From positions 158,294-222,293 of the forward strand of contig JBMDXQ010000067.1 of NCBI GenBank assembly GCA_048594975.1: DNA of 64,000 bases. The letters are read 5' to 3'. This DNA is from JBMDXB01 sp048594975. GTDB lineage: Bacteria > Acidobacteriota > Vicinamibacteria > Vicinamibacterales > 2-12-FULL-66-21. This document shows, in pieces, positions 63,473 through 64,000 of this stretch; position 1 is the stretch's first letter; each line of letters begins with the position of its first letter. The notes under the pieces are model-generated. The model saw only the letters and a list, made by a program, of their open reading frames with translations, ran no database searches and had not been told where the DNA came from. The position numbers and the translations under genes are program-made.

Positions 63473-64000
63473 CTATTCCGCGCGCAGCGCGGCGCACGGG
63501 TCGATCCGTGTCGCGCGGCGCGCGGGCAGCCATGCCGCCATCAGTCCCACCGCCATCAGCAGCAGCGTGACGATCGCGAACACGATCGGATCGGTCGGCG
63601 TCACCCCGAACAGGAACGTCTGCAGCACGCGAGTCACGCCGGCGGCCCCGGCGAGGCCGACGATCAGGCCGGCGACGACGATGCGGAGCGCGCGCGTGAG
63701 CACGAGGCGGAGCACGTCGCGGCGTTTAGCGCCGAGCGCCATGCGGACGCCGATCTCGCGGCGGCGCTGCGTCACCGCGTAGGCCATCAATCCGTAGATG
63801 CCGCACGTTGCGATCAGCGTTGCGGTCGTCGCGAACAGCCCCAGCAGCACCATCCGGAAACGCGGCGGCGCCACCGATGCGGCCACCGCTTCGTCCATCG
63901 TCATCGTGCTCACGATCGGCAGATCGGGCGCGGCGCGGCGAATTTCCGCGCGGATGCCTTCGACCACGTTGGCGGGTGTGGCCGTGCGCGCGACGAACGA
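63473..64000 (-). CDS. ADOP/MacB-family ABC transporter permease (5' part beyond window)
   Basis: The C-terminal 175 codons of an ADOP permease are visible, and the frame runs off the right edge. LIATCGIYGLMAYAVTQRRR, EIGVRMALGAKRRDVLRLVL and the end ARRATRIDPCAALRAE are the last FtsX domain and conserved terminus of the family. It has the same strand and family as the gene at the left edge, but they are separate genes. The partner ATPase and substrate are unknown. Confidence 0.9.
   Translation of the reverse strand, partial: SFVARTATPANVVEGIRAEIRRAAPDLPIVSTMTMDEAVAASVAPPRFRMVLLGLFATTATLIATCGIYGLMAYAVTQRRREIGVRMALGAKRRDVLRLVLTRALRIVVAGLIVGLAGAAGVTRVLQTFLFGVTPTDPIVFAIVTLLLMAVGLMAAWLPARRATRIDPCAALRAE

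Overview
The window is high-GC, densely packed bacterial DNA. The gene set points to an Acidobacteriota-type organism, probably Vicinamibacteria-like. Evidence: ADOP/MacB-type orphan permeases at both ends, a VWFA-related secreted protein, many exported beta-propellers (BNR/sortilin-like and NHL), PQQ and cytochrome c enzymes, Tat-dependent enzymes and a TonB-dependent receptor. The taxonomy is inferred from gene families; no marker gene is present. No tRNA, rRNA, CRISPR array or complete insertion sequence was found.

Region 1-12.6 kb: an ADOP permease cut by the window edge, a STAS protein, a YjbR-like protein, a LEA-type lipoprotein, a 1,100-residue BNR propeller protein, an L,D-transpeptidase, a coupled TPR/VWFA pair, a secreted fumarylacetoacetate-hydrolase relic with its middle deleted, and a Tat-exported amidohydrolase. 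Region 12.6-20.4 kb: a TRAP uptake operon (TatT-DctP-DctQM) preceded by three 10-bp tandem repeats, a HupE-like membrane protein, and two tandem NHL propeller genes. Region 20.4-32.8 kb: a VOC protein, a sodium:solute symporter, an operon of two Tat-exported histidinol-phosphate-aminotransferase-like enzymes plus a DJ-1/PfpI protein, an NHL-cytochrome c-PQQ dehydrogenase operon, a prolyl oligopeptidase and a GNAT acetyltransferase.

Region 32.8-43.3 kb is the most unusual. A tight minus-strand operon encodes a cytosolic protein with three TIR-like domains, an nSTAND ATPase with one membrane segment, a coiled coil and WD40 repeats, and a TonB-dependent receptor with a helical N-terminal extension. 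The spacing is 5 nt, then a 4-nt GTGA overlap. I read it as a candidate envelope-sensing TIR/STAND conflict or signalling system. A 108-bp fragment nearly identical to part of the adjacent ceramidase-like gene abuts its 3' end, and decayed transposase and histidine-kinase pieces lie beyond the ceramidase gene, so the locus looks rearranged.

Region 43.3-54.1 kb is a carbohydrate/inositol module: transaldolase, IolE-like and IolD on the minus strand, divergent from a ribose/inositol-type ABC importer, an IolG-like dehydrogenase, IolB and a zinc alcohol dehydrogenase. No IolC kinase or IolJ aldolase is in view. Region 54.6-62.5 kb encodes a nearly complete reductive pyrimidine/hydantoin degradation route: ureidopropionase-like amidohydrolase, PreA-like dihydropyrimidine dehydrogenase without Fe-S domain, dihydropyrimidinase, NCS1 permease, class III aminotransferase and malonate-semialdehyde dehydrogenase. 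The last enzyme could also finish inositol breakdown. The right end holds a truncated pentapeptide-repeat gene fused to a decayed DipZ/thioredoxin-type fragment, then a second ADOP permease.
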